Shown: in pieces, positions 31,281 through 47,155 of the stretch
How positions within the stretch are numbered: the first letter of the stretch is position 1
Layout of the letters: the number at the start of each line of letters is the position of its first letter
NCBI GenBank assembly: GCA_003952965.2
Contig: CM025852.1
Coordinates: 1,692,666 to 1,756,665, forward strand
Direction of reading: 5' to 3'
DNA: 64,000 bases
DNA from: Morella rubra
Lineage: Eukaryota; Streptophyta; Magnoliopsida; Fagales; Myricaceae
Program-made: the position numbers and the translations under genes
The notes under the pieces: model-generated
What the model saw: the letters and a program-made list of their open reading frames with translations, nothing else
The model's database searches: none
Told to the model about the DNA's origin: nothing

Positions 31281-34200
31281 TTGTACTCTCTCTCTCTCTT
31301 TCTCGCTTGTTTGATCTCTGAGAAAAATGTAGGCAGATTTCCGGATGACATGGAATTCATTTCTATGCAGCCAAACAGGACTATTTTCTTGTTTGAATTG
31401 ATGGAGTTACTGAGAGATTATATCGATTTTTAATGATTTGTAGGCGAGAGAGGAAATGTCGAGGGAAAGACTGCGGTACTTGGAATCCATGGTTTGATCT
31501 TACGCAACTTCACTTTCTTCTTTTTTTCCCTTTCGGATTCTGTTCTGTTTTCAATTGTTTGTGTTTTACAGTAATTTTGAATGTAGGCAATCTATTGCGA
31601 GGCCACTGCTATGGTTGAGGAGTATCAGCAGGCCATTTCGATGGCTAACCTGCGTGATGCCCCGGGGTTATACACACAGCTTGGCTTGAACAACTCTCCT
31701 CAGGTGAGGAATACTCACCATTGGAACTTCTCTAGTGTGCGTGTATACGAGAAAACTTTGCACTGTCAAACGGAATTTGTTTCCAGTTTACTACATTGGA
31801 ATGCTTGTTCACAGCAGTGTTTTGCGGTGTGGCTTCTAGAATGACATTCTTCAAAGGCTTTAAGGTTTTACGCCGCTTTGAGCGCAAAACTCTTTGAAGG
31901 AATATGCTAAGTTGTTTCTTTCTGGTATGGATTTTAGTTTTCCATTGATCTTAGGGAATTAAGCTTTTCCAAATAACTCATATAGAGTTTGATTGAGTAA
32001 TGCAGGTGTATAGGAAGTTCCACATAAACAAAGTAGGGAACTAGAAATGTAGAGTTACGTGTTCTGAACTCATGCCTTGGTATCGGATATGAGATTCATG
32101 TTCAGTTGGATCAGACATGGTATGGATGATACTTAGTGGGAACCAAGAGAAGGGGGGGAAGCCTTTGAACGACAGTTCTATGACCCTAAGCTGTTGAACG
32201 TAGTACTTCCAAATTTGTAATGCAGATAAGGGAGTGTCTGATAGGAACCGAATGGCTCTATCTTACTTACATTGCACTTAAAGTGTGCCAAACAAGGAAG
32301 GGAAAGTAAAATCCACCATCTACAATTACAAAAGGAAATTGGAACTACACCATATAACATGGGTTGAATTTCAGTTTCATTGAATCATTTTGTTTTTTGG
32401 TTTATTTAACTATTGATTTAATATTATACAAAAGAGAGCAGGGTAAAAAATACCAACAGCAGGGATTTCATGTTACGTAGAACATCCCGATGTGGCCTCA
32501 GTATTCAAAAATTAACAAGAACAGTGTTTTGTTTTTGTCTAATGGAATTCAGGTATACAAGACTTTAGAGCATAGAATGGTTATCGCAGAAGCAGCTCAA
32601 AAGTTGAGGCTCCCTCTTAACTCCAAAGATGGTGAAATCCATGAGGATGACATTGAAAGATTGAGTATAATGTCACGAAGCTCCCTTGATAGTACAAGTA
32701 CCAGTGTCACAATCAGCTCAAGCTCGAACTCAACATATAACACCGTAGGTGCTGGCGATCTGGTGGAAACTGGAGTTGGCGGTGTTCCTAATCGCTTTCT
32801 TGGAATCACACCTGCTTATTTAAGGCAAACTCAGCTCCAGCAAATACCATTATCCATGGTACGATACCCCACATGGAGATGTATGCAAAACACCTCAATT
32901 GTTTTCTTCTCTCATTGTCAGTTGCAAATATCTTCTCTGCATATAATTGTGTATGCCTATTTGATACTCTCTTTTCTAAGATATTATATTGCTATAAACT
33001 TGAACGCCTTTCATTTTAAATCAAAATTCTGAGAACTTACTCTGACTTTGCAATTGAAGGATATGGCAGAATACCAGATGTCTCTTTCTTGTGAGATCGA
33101 GGCTCGTTTGAAAGCTAAATGTGATAAGTTAGCCGATGCGTTTATAATGGATGATCTTGGTAGGTTCCTGTATCTCTCTCTTTTTGTATCCACAATGGGT
33201 AGTGCATGTCCTAAAGTGTGCGTATTTGCAATATATTTCTTGGGGAAAGTGTCTTTTATTATGTTCTTGTGAACAATTAGCTTATATGGGTGCAGCAAAC
33301 TGTTGATCCAGGATTTTCGATTTAGTGATGCATTACAGAATGGTGGACTAATATCTGTGATGCACAATTGGAACTTATGTTTTCTAAATTTTTTTTCCCT
33401 TCTAATTCACCTTCCCTCTTTTTTTATGGAGTTGGGGGGTTTAGGACACTCTAGCAACAATCCATACTAGCATGTAAACTGAATGTGTGCAGTTTGTCTC
33501 CCAACCTGTTTTTAATGCAGACTCATCCTCCGGGCATCAAACTTCAAATCCTCGGCTGCCAGAAAGGTTTGAGCTTCTCTCTTACTGAAGTTCTTTATAG
33601 CATTTCTCTTCCAGCTAATGAGGTGCTATCTGCTAACCATTGGCAGTATCTCTCGAAATGAAATAATAACTTTCTTCTCAAGCTTTTTTACTTTGTTTAT
33701 GTAATTGTAATGATTTAGGTGACCCTGCCTTGATTCTTCTGATGGCCATGTCACTGATTGTTGAAGCACATTTTAATTTATATCTAACTAGTAGGAATTG
33801 ATGCTGAAGGATCCAACTAATGGTTTCTGTCCTCGAGAAATGTACTTTACCGCGGGATGGAGAAGGGTAAATACACTAAAAGTTTATCTGTAGAATTGTG
33901 ACTTCCCCACGCTATAATTTAATTTAGGAATCTTTAATGGACAAGAGGGTTTGCTGATAAAGGGGTTGCAGCTAAAAAGGAATGTGTATGGTCCTTTGTT
34001 TTATCTTTTATTGTCAGAAGAAAAATGGTTACGGGATGATTTTCCTTTACTGACATGGACTGAAGAAAGAACATGGGAAACTGCTACCAAATTCTAACAA
34101 AAATAAGTATTTTTTTTCCTATTCAAAATGAATCAGTTAAAGCTAATGAGAGGACAATATCTAAAGACACATTTGGAAAACAAGTGCACTCCTTTAAGAT

Positions 34201-36415
34201 GTACAGACATTTGGTCGGAGATAGAGAATTTCTAATTTTCCATTTATTTGGAAAACTCTTCTTGAGCTTTATATTTTAGTTGGGGAGGGTTCATGATATA
34301 ACTTCCTACCGATCTTATGCTTGAAGCAGTCAACTGTTGATATCCCAAAAAATGTATTTTCACTGCCTATGGAGAAGGGAGAAACATTGCTTTACTTTTT
34401 GAATCTTTATGCTGTTCCTATATCATCGGCTAATTGTTTTTTTATGTATCTCTCGTGATGAATATGCATGTTCCAGTAGTTGGAACCAATATTCTTGAAT
34501 GATTATGTAGCCTAAAGTCTACTATGCTTATGCTACTTTGCAAATTATCAGGGTAAAGCTAATAATTGAGGAGATTGAAAGGGAAGAGGCAGCTTTGCGA
34601 GAGGACCTTTATTCCGCAGATAGAAAATTTGCTGAATACTATAATGTACATCAATAAGCAACCTATATGATGTTAGTTTTATTAGGAAAACATTATTTGC
34701 AGTGATATTCACTTTTCCTTTTGTCCCTTCGAGTAGGTCTTGGAGCAGATACTTGGTGTTCTTATCAAGCTTGTTAAAGATTTGAAGTTGCAACATCAAC
34801 ACAAATATGTAATAATTTTGTTTGTATTTTGATGGTCAGGTTTTGTTTTTGTCTCATACTGCTACTACAATTATTAAGAGACATTGAGCTTATTGTATCA
34901 GAATACTGTGTAGGATGACTTGCAAAAAACATGGCTGTGCAAAAGGTGTGAGACCATGAGTGCAAAATTGAGGTTTGTCGCACCATCGCTTCATTGTGAT
35001 TTTTTTTTTTTTAACTTTTTGTGCGATTTCTGTTGCTTAGAAATTAAGTGATATGATTCTAGCCCTTCTACCTAAATCTTTTGATGCTAAGTAGTTTGCA
35101 TCCTAACCTGCATGTTGATCATAACTCGTACAGTTGACATGTGCACTTTTCCTCAAGTTGTTAGTTGATACAAGCATTGCCAGTCACCACTGATTGTACT
35201 GTTCTTTACAGTAATCATTATTGTTATCTGGTGAAAACAGTCAGGGATACTAGTGTCTTTATATGCAACAAAATTACTGCAAATTGATTTTTATTTTTTC
35301 CCAGTTTGAGTATAGTTGTTTTATTCTGTTTGTTTATATGTGCTGAATGGTGTACGCCCCCACATTTCTCAGGGTTCTGGAGAATGTTCTCCTACTTGAA
35401 ACTTATACTCAGGAGTCAATACCAGCCCTTCATAAAATAAGGTACTAAATAAGGACTTTGATTGAATCTGCAGTTTTTAGTTCAACGTGAAATATTAATC
35501 GTTTATACTTGTTATAGGAAGTATCTTCTTGAGGCTACAGAAGAAGCTTCTATTGCATATAATAAAGCGGTATGTTCCTCTGTTTTAGATCGGGTCTTCT
35601 TATAAATGATGAGAATACTTCTGTTTCATTTCTGATCATTTCGGATTAATATTTTGCTGTGCATTGGTTTTTTAATGAAATATAAAATTGTTTAAGGATA
35701 ACGACGGGCTTATACTTGTTTTCTTGAAATGTTGCATATTTCTCTTTGTGTGGTGAAGGCGCTTCTAAACAGAATAGCTTATTGATTTCCACACTATAGT
35801 TCACTCTAATTACCTTTGTCAATGGGCCAAGCTTTTTTAAAAAAAATTTAAACTTATTTTCTTACAGATTTCATGTTCTCTATTGCTTCTGCTTTTCTCT
35901 GCTAGGGGTTTTGGATGATGAGAAGGAAAATCTCTCGAGCTACTTTTCTTTCCTGATTTCTATATGAATTGGTTTTGCACGTTTGACATTTTGACATTTC
36001 TAATCTGTCTGCTGAATATGAAGTTCATGCATGAAAAGTAATGGTAATTGTAGCTCTCTCACCCCAGATGCCAATATTATACATATACTTTTTTGAGGCG
36101 CCATCTTATGATAGTGTGACGAACTCTGTCATCTCTTCCTTACTATCTTTACCAATTCAACATTTTAACCAGGTTACACGTCTTCGGGAGTATCAAGGTG
36201 TTGATCCACACTTTGATACGATTGCGAGGCAGTATCATGATATCGTTAAGGTAATACCAACATGTTCAAGTTGTTCTCTGGTCATTGCCTGCTGTGAGGC
36301 AAATGAGAGTCCTAAATATCATCATATATCCTTGCAGAAATTGGAAAATATGCAATGGACAATCCACCAAGTTGAAATGGACCTGAAACGCTTACCCGAG
36401 CACCCAAGCACATGA
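31148..36415 (+). CDS. AUG4: Augmin (HAUS-like) complex subunit 4
   Basis: Thirteen exons: 31148-31282, 31444-31491, 31587-31703, 32553-32858, 33060-33159, 33521-33566, 34552-34645, 34737-34808, 34914-34972, 35373-35441, 35518-35569, 36173-36250 and 36338-36415. The sum is 1254 bases, 417 residues. The protein starts MVKGLLQGAPNLPADLAQVI and is mainly helical with coiled-coil stretches (LIIEEIEREEAALREDLYSA, then KFAEYYNVLEQILGVLIKLV). The C-terminal part runs YQGVDPHFDTIARQYHDIVK to a final LKRLPEHPST. A Ser-rich linker (about residues 130-165) is the only low-complexity part. This matches plant AUG4, a subunit of the eight-protein augmin complex that recruits gamma-tubulin to the sides of microtubules in the spindle, phragmoplast and cortical array. 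All junctions are GT-AG and frame-consistent. Confidence 0.95.
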
Positions 36416-37882
36416 ACTTTTGGTTCCATTTGTTTCCACTGGCCCGCCCTTGTTTCTGTCCCTCTTTTAACTGTGTTGATAGTTTATTTGAAAAGAAAGA
36501 AAATTGGAGCTTTAAGCATGTGTGCTTTGTACCGAGTGGAATGATCATCAATAGTTTGAATGGAGGGTTCCTTATATCTTATTCACATAGGCTCTTTCTT
36601 GGTACTGTTATTTTTCTTCTTATTGTTATCTTTTTGAGTTTCTCTACTTATTGTTTATGGCTTCATCTTTGTTTTGGTGGAGAATTTTCTTTTTTCAAAG
36701 GAATTTACATTTCTTTCAAACAGTATTACATAACAAACAAAATCGAAACCAACCACTGAAGTAATTTCGAACATTTAGGATTGACAATAAAAAACGGTTT
36801 TTTTTTTATATTTGTTCGCAATAGGTTTGATAAAAAGGAAGATTGTACCTTTCAGATAAAACACTATGTTTTTTGAGGAAAACAAGGGCGACTGCCCCAG
36901 CACGAAATTTTTTTTAAAATTATTTTTTCGTGGACGTAGAATATGTTTTTACAAATTCAAATAATTTTTTTCACAAATTTCAATAATTTTTTACAAACTT
37001 TAACATATTTTTAATTAATTTTAAAAAAATTATACTATCTCTAGCAAAAAATTTATCATTAAAATTTTTTTTTAATCTATTTAAACACTTTTGTCCATCC
37101 AAACACGTGGTTTTGCCGAGAATCTATGGGTTCTCTATAAGAATTTACATAACGTCTGTGTATCAAAAATTTTAACAAAATGTTATTAAAATTTTATCTT
37201 TATAAACACGCATCAAAATTTTACTTTTACTTTTATCTTTCGATAATATTATCTCTTTTTTAACACTAACATAAAATTTTATTAAAATTTTACATCTAAA
37301 CACTATATTAATCATTAACGACGAAAAAAAAAAAAGATTAAGACTATTAGAGAAATAATTTTTATGAGGTGATTGACATTTTTGTTTTTTCTAGACATGA
37401 AAGAGGTCATTGACTTGCAACATCACAACCCACCAAGTATTAAATATTAAATACATGCTGATGCCCCGTGTCCAATTTTTTTCTCTCTTCGCGGAAGCTG
37501 GACAAAATATTAAATACATGCCAATTGGATCTGTTCCGATGCACCGTGTCCAATACTTTTTTTCTCTCTTCGAGGAACATCTGTAAGTGGATTCTTCCTG
37601 TAAGTGGGTCCCACACCACCGAAATTATTCCTCCACTTGGATGCCAAGTCCGGGGTTATAGGTATAGGGTGCGTTCAAAGTACGCACTTTCCGAAAAACA
37701 AATAAGAATACGAATATATTACGTAATAAACTAATCCCGACCCTCCGGAATTTCCTAATACTCCATCTCAACCGTCCACGTACGACATACCGACTTCTCC
37801 TTATCCAATGCCCCCTCGCAGCCTTAACTCTAGTTAGGATTTGTGGCTAAGAGACCGCCTATCACACGCTTTAACGACACCC
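36416..37882. other. AT-rich intergenic spacer
   Basis: It holds the AUG4 3' UTR (to about 36.75 kb) and then a very AT-rich block (36.9-37.3 kb) with repeated, partly inverted AAAATTTTA-type motifs that may be an eroded fold-back element. The eIF1 upstream region follows, where a phrase near 37440-37490 (ATTAAATACATGC, then CCGTGTCCAAT) recurs about 50-70 bp later. No gene was seen. Confidence 0.5.
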
Positions 37883-37890
37883 TATAAATA
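37883..37890 (+). promoter_or_regulatory. TATA box of the eIF1 gene
   Basis: TATAAATA lies about 30 bases before a pyrimidine-rich start region (CAAGTCTCTCTCCAGC, about 37907-37920). This is followed by a short leader exon ending at a good splice donor. Spacing and consensus are those of a strong plant core promoter. Confidence 0.75.
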
Positions 37891-37960
37891 CCCCTTCAAG
37901 TCTCTCTCCAGCTCAAAGAAATACGACACCTGGTGAGAGGTCATCGTCTCTGACTTTCAG

Positions 37961-38582
37961 GTACGTTCCCATTAAAGCCAATAGTTTGTGTATTTTCCTT
38001 CAGGGTGGGTGGCGCGCGCGCGCCCCCTCTTGGTGGAAGTTCTTTAGGGTCGTGTGTGTTTCTGGGATATGCATGCTGAATGGTATATGTTACTGTCATT
38101 ATATTGATGTATGTGGGTTTTCTCAGAGGTTGTTCGAAATTGGGCCCTGATTCGAAAAATTTAATCTCTTTATGTATCCCGGTTTTTAGTCTGTCAGTCT
38201 GTGTTTGGATTACAGGAGAACAAATGGAAGTTGGACAATAACTTAAACCTTTTTTATGGGTGCATGAGCTGTGCTTTTATTTCAATACTCAACTGTTTGG
38301 AGGTCCACATAGAGCATTAAGATATCAAGGTTCTTGTCTTTCTGGGGCTTGTGAGTTGTGTATACATATTGCATTCTAGTCTGTTTTGATGTCTAAAACC
38401 GGGCCTTTAGATGTCAGAGCTTTAGAAGAAGACTGTTTATGGGTTTGTTTCTTGTACTTGACTTCTTGGAGGAAGAGCAAAACTGATTGAAATTTCTTCT
38501 TTTGTCGATCTCTCTTACCAGCTTTCGTTCGCTTGCACTTAATCGAAGAGCTTTTTGGTCGTGAGTTCAAAGTTTCGATCAG
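37961..38582 (+). other. 5' UTR (leader) intron of the eIF1 gene
   Basis: The leader exon ends at CTTTCAG (37960) before GTACGTTCC. The acceptor TTTCGATCAG ends at 38582, nine bases before the start codon. The intron is T-rich with one GCGCGCGCGC run near 38015. Leader introns of this type are common in highly expressed plant translation genes and often raise expression. Confidence 0.7.
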
Positions 38583-38591
38583 ACAGTGTAC

Positions 38592-38930
38592 ATGGTTGAT
38601 CTAGACATCGAGGTTCCCCACGCTTACGACCCCTTTGCTGAGGCCAAGAATTCGGATGCCCCCGGAACCAAAGAGTATGTTCATATCCGCATCCAGCAGA
38701 GGAATGGGAAGAAGTGCCTGACTACGGTGCAGGGCCTCAAGGAGAACTACAGCTACGACAAGATCCTCAAGGACATCAAGAAGCAGTTCTGTTGCAACGG
38801 GAATGTAGTGCAGGACAAGGTTATGGGCAAGATAATCCAACTCCAAGGGGATCAGCGCAAGAACGTGTCTCAGTTTCTTGTTCAGGCTGGGCTTGTGCAG
38901 AAGGAGCAGATCAAGATACATGGTTTTTAA
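38592..38930 (+). CDS. eIF1: Translation initiation factor eIF1 (SUI1)
   Basis: Uninterrupted 112-residue protein beginning MVDLDIEVPHAYDPFAEAKN. The SUI1 domain covers about residues 25-112, with KEYVHIRIQQRNGKKCLTTV, LKDIKKQFCCNGNVVQD and IIQLQGDQRKNVSQFLVQAG, and the conserved end QIKIHGF. Length and sequence match plant eIF1 along the whole protein. It binds the 40S subunit near the P site and enforces start-codon fidelity during scanning. ATG 38592 is the first in-frame AUG. The body has GC-rich codon use compared with neighbours, typical of a strongly expressed gene. The factor could be one of several paralogues. Confidence 0.97.
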   Translation: MVDLDIEVPHAYDPFAEAKNSDAPGTKEYVHIRIQQRNGKKCLTTVQGLKENYSYDKILKDIKKQFCCNGNVVQDKVMGKIIQLQGDQRKNVSQFLVQAGLVQKEQIKIHGF

Positions 38931-40199
38931 GCAATTGGTTGGGTAGAAGTAATAAGTTTGGGTGGTGCTTGTGAGTTCGTTATCTAGGCAGTTGTTCTGG
39001 AAACCTCCAGAGGCTCACAGACACGACATATGCTTGTTTCACTCCGTGTGTTCTATGTTCTTATTCAATGAGGATCTCATTGGATTGTGATGAACTTATA
39101 ATATTAATGTTAACCGGGTATACTCGACTGAAATCCTCTGCTCCTCTCTGTCTCTCTCTGCATCTATGACTTTGGGGTACCATTTTTAGTCTCCTCGTCC
39201 TGTTGATATTTGTTTTCTTGCTCAGGTTCACCAGAATCATGTGGAATTTGATTTCAAATTCTTGGGAAGCTTGCCTTAGTTTTTTGCCTTAGTTTTTACT
39301 CTAATATGAAAGGCTTTTCCTGAGAGATGTTTTTGGGCTTACAGAAGTGGGTAGGTTTTCGGATTAAAAATCGAAGTCTGAATTGTACATACAATTAGAC
39401 TTAAAACATGATTAAAAAAAAATTAGACTTCAAACATAATTAGGAAAAACCAAGAGGGTTGGAGTCCAGTGGGATACCGGTTTGGGGTAAGGTAGCGTCG
39501 GGCCTCTTCCCCTTTGCAGCCATCTTCTTGCTCTATAGAAGTGGGGAATCGGGGATTTCCCTTTGTGCAGTGTAGGGCTGTACTCCCTCATCCCAGTGCA
39601 GCTACCAACAAGCCAGCAGAACTGCAGAACTTAAATTTGAGATTCTGCTAAAATATTAGACTTAATTGCACCAAACATCTACGTGGTTGGCTTTGCTTTG
39701 GAACAATTTAGTGCTTTTCTGAGGTGCCACTTGGAGGACAAATTCCTACCACGAATACCCTACTACAGGCCATCAGCAGACGAGAGGGAGAGAAAATAGA
39801 CATAAAAATTGTCCTCCACAATATCTGAGGTCACTGATTTTTCCTCGAGAAATTTTCGTGAAAGAGCAGTAATTGGACGGAAGATGGGTGTCAGGTGTTT
39901 AGCAAAGCATGATTCTCCATGTGGTTTGTGGTGTAGTGAGTTGGGAGGCTATGGAGAGAATATATATGATTATCTGATGTAGTTATGTTTGTGTGGATAA
40001 TATGAGCGTTCCAAGTATTATTATATTTTGAGTAATCAGTTTCTCAAAACTTCTTGCAGTTTCCGTGCAGAAACGTACCTTTAGTAGATGCCGTCCAACA
40101 TGTCTGACATAATATGCATGACAAAGACCTAACCAAATGGTGGCCTTCTGGGTCTGCATTTTTCATGTGCGGCTTTTATTTAGCTCGAAGATTGCTGAT
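38931..40199. other. Spacer downstream of eIF1
   Basis: It contains the eIF1 3' UTR (to about 39110) and then non-coding sequence. No open frame resembles a known protein. Confidence 0.5.
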
Positions 40200-40435
40200 C
40201 TGTTGCAGCTGGCAGATGTGATTTTGGAAGGAGATTGACAAGTGGTGATCAATGCTCTCTCTGGTGTGAAGGTTGATTGTCCAGTTTAGTTCTCTTTTTC
40301 ATTTATGTTATTTTCATTTTTCTCCCGGAGATGCCAACTCTCTTGGGCATCATATAGCTCATCGGATTGCTTCCTCTTTATTAGAGGAATGTGTTCCCCA
40401 TTCTCTTGAGATTTTCAACAATTATCCTTAAATGT
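40200..40435 (+). pseudogene. Fragment of a LINE-type RNase H domain
   Basis: In shifting frames the translation resembles the C-terminal RNase H (RVT_3) part of plant non-LTR elements: LADVILEGD, QVVINAL, then GHHIAHRIASSLLEECVPHS. An in-frame stop and frame changes show it is dead. A T-run/A-run (about 40470-40492) follows. Confidence 0.4.
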
Positions 40436-41297
40436 AACCGTCCCCTTGGGCAATATATGGTAGTCGTATTGATTTTTTTTTAAAAAAAAAAATGGTAGCC
40501 TTCTGCACGATCAGATTGGTAGATTGTGTATGAAGGTGATAGAGTAAGTAACCATCTAACATATACGTTTTGTATTAGAATCTTCTTTAATTTGCTGTTT
40601 ATAGTTTAATTCGAAAAAAAAATATACACAACATATAAATCACACAACATTCAATATATTAATACCATATGACCTATATACTGTGTCTATCTCTCTTTGA
40701 ATTGGATCATCTAATTTGGACATCAAATTAGAGAGAATCTACATCCACACGTTTTACATCCAACTATTCATAATGGAAAATCTGAATGTATGGTAAGTCT
40801 CCTCTAGCTGAACTCGGTCTTAGCATGACCTTGTTAATGAAGTTCCATCGACCCCTAGATAGAAATAATCAGACCTATATCATCTCTCTCAAGGAACAAA
40901 TGAAAACAGTTCAGTTAAGGCCAAAGCAAAGCTACATTTAATACTGAAACATCTAGCATCCGCTTCATCAAAAACCTGTCAGATAGGGTAGTTATTCACG
41001 TACCCTGTAAAGGAAAACAACATGATCCTCTCAAATTGGAGTCTCATCCAACATCAAAGGGAAGCAGGTAGGAAAAGTATTAGGGAGATGGTGAATATAC
41101 TTATGCACAGCTCTTGCACCCCAAGAAAAACAACTCAAATTTGAAACTTTACATGCTTAAGGGGCAAAAACTTGAAGCGAAGTATTAGAAAAGCAGATAT
41201 GACCAGCTGTGACGGCTCCAAAGTCGCTCCTCAATCTACAGATCGTTATTTTTCAGGAGGGACTTTTAGGGGTAGAGCAGCAAGAACAGCTATCGAT
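40436..41297. other. Spacer, possible third fold-back element
   Basis: The stretch 40620-40755 (CTGTGTCTATCTCTCTTTGA then TTAGAGAGAATCTACATCC) is loosely similar to one half of the dispersed element at 5873 and 46956. The remainder up to the CDPK stop codon is its probable 3' UTR. No gene was seen. Confidence 0.35.
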
Positions 41298-45195
<3,898 letters not shown>

Positions 45196-46016
45196 TTCTA
45201 ATGACAGCCAAATTCAAAGACTATGTAGCTGGATGTTAAGGGAACAAAGAAACTACTTGGGATCAGAAATTCAGTTGATTCTCACAAAAGAGATGCAAAA
45301 GGAACAACAGTCAGATGAAGAATCAGAAAGACGTGCAGAATATCCGTAGATTTTTTGGATCAGGAGTTCCAGAGTTGAGCTATATGGATGGATATTCTCA
45401 AGGAGAATATGGAGCGAGGATGGGAAAAAGTGGCTAAAGAGAAAACCCAGATTGGGGATCAAGGAGAATATGGAGCGAGGATGGGAATAAAAAAAACAAA
45501 AATTTGGATTGAGAATTGTGCGGGTTTAATAGAAATGGATCACTACTTCAGCATTGAAGCTGGGGAAAAGGATGAAAGATATTTGGTAAAGAGAAGATAA
45601 CTGGAACTGGTCAACTTTGCAAATAATTCTGTTTTTTTTTTATAGGAACTTTCCAATTAAGTTAAAAGGCCGAAAGCCTGTGAATTTCTCGAGGAGGACT
45701 CACAAAGTAGAAACTGTTGAAAAGGGAGAGATATATTTCTCCAAATAAGCCATCGAAAAGGGCTAAAACATGAACATATTTTTCTTCTTTATTTTTCTTC
45801 ATGATTTTTAGCACTTTCCATCGAGGAATTTTGACTGGATACAGTAGGGAATTGGGAAGAACTCTAATACTTAAAGGCAGTAATTTCTATATCTTCAACA
45901 GACATGGGTGTGGATACCTGCGTGTTGACTTCAGTCAGTTTTTTTCTCTGCAACATGTGAACTAAATTATACAAGCGTTGCAAATAAAACCCACACCAAC
46001 TAATGCATTTTTTTTT
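45196..46016. other. CDPK upstream region
   Basis: It holds the CDPK 5' UTR and promoter. A 29-bp phrase (AAGGAGAATATGGAGCGAGG core) occurs at 45398-45426 and again at 45459-45487, a 61-bp period within the likely leader. No other gene was seen. Confidence 0.5.
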
Positions 46017-46414
46017 GGGAAATTTACAAATACCACAAGGTTTTAACGACTTTTTAAAAAATTCACTGAGTTTTAAAAAATTTCAAAACGCTCACTGAGT
46101 TTATCATTTTGGTATAAAAACTCACTGAACCTAACGCCATTAGACCGGTTTGGACCCGATCCTTTCATTTTTTTTTTAAATTAATTATGTTTTTTATTAA
46201 TTTTAGATTTAGTTTTAAATTTTTTATTTATTTAAAGACACGTGTCACAGTATGATTGGACGGATGAATTTTCCGTTAAACCGGTCTAACGGCGTTGGGT
46301 TCAGTGAGTTTTTATACCAAAATGATAAACCTAATGAGCGTTTTGAAATTTTTTAAAACTCAGTGAGTTTTTTAAAAAGTCGTTAAAACCTAGTGTGGTA
46401 TTTGTAAATTCCCC
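46017..46414. mobile_element. Long-TIR fold-back element (Mutator-like MITE)
   Basis: The 398-bp element has terminal inverted repeats of about 135 bases. The left arm starts GGGAAATTTACAAATACCAC and reads through CACTGAGTTTTAAAAAATTT to AACGCCATTAGACCGGTTT. The right arm (46278-46414) is its inverted near-copy, ending GGTATTTGTAAATTCCCC. Nine Ts flank the left end and ten Ts the right, which fits a 9-bp target duplication. Long arms with a short AT-rich centre and no coding capacity suggest a non-autonomous Mutator-like element. Its transcript would form a near-perfect hairpin. Confidence 0.85.
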
Positions 46415-46955
46415 TTTTTTTTTTCCTAAGCCACCAACTAATGCCTTTACTTTTCTTGTTTCGTGGAAATTTAAGATCTCAATTATCCCGCTGTTTCCAG
46501 ATCATTTTATAGAAACTATTCATGCAAATTCAACTCAGAGATTTTCGCATCCACTTCAAACATAAAAAACTTCTTAGATGCTCACCCAAAAAAAAAAAAC
46601 TTCTTAGACTTTAACATCCCATTTCATACCTTCCCAACACACTTATGTATTTGGTGGCCTACAAAACCATCGATCATTGATGTTGTGACACTTTACACCT
46701 CCACTTATCAGTTTTCTTCCTTGACTACAATTGCATATATTTTACGATCAAAGTAGTTAATTAGGATGAAAATTCAATGAAAATAATTTCTTTGCCCCCA
46801 CACGAAGTATAATAGCTCAAAAATGTGAGGGTAAATTAAAGGCCAAGAATACAAAGGTATATAATTGATAACTATGGAATGAAATAAAAAACATGAGAAA
46901 AAAATAATTTTCCATTATTATTTTTTTTATCTACAACTTGACATAAAAGATAATT

Positions 46956-47155
46956 GGATCCTCTTTATTTTTTTATCGGAATTATATGGTAGAATTTAGA
47001 AAAAAAATAAATACAATAGGTGAATCCTACATCATTTAATACATATATTTATCTATATAAAGTTTTAGACTATATAAACCCTAGATTTACCTGTTGTATA
47101 TATTTCTCTCTTTATTTTACCATATAATTTGACAGTAAAAGAGAATCTCAATCCA
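46956..47155. mobile_element. Fold-back MITE-like element, family copy 2
   Basis: Aligns with 5873-6060 in the same orientation, with shared blocks spaced alike. Its ends are inverted: GGATCCTCTTTATTT and AATTATATGGTAGAATTT at the left, TTTTACCATATAATTTGACA and GAGAATCTCAATCC at the right. Confidence 0.6.

Noticed and set aside
28162..31600. Two functional augmin subunit 4 genes in tandem
   Set aside because: The first copy lacks the exon 1 donor, part of exon 3 and all later exons; only the copy at 31148 is complete.
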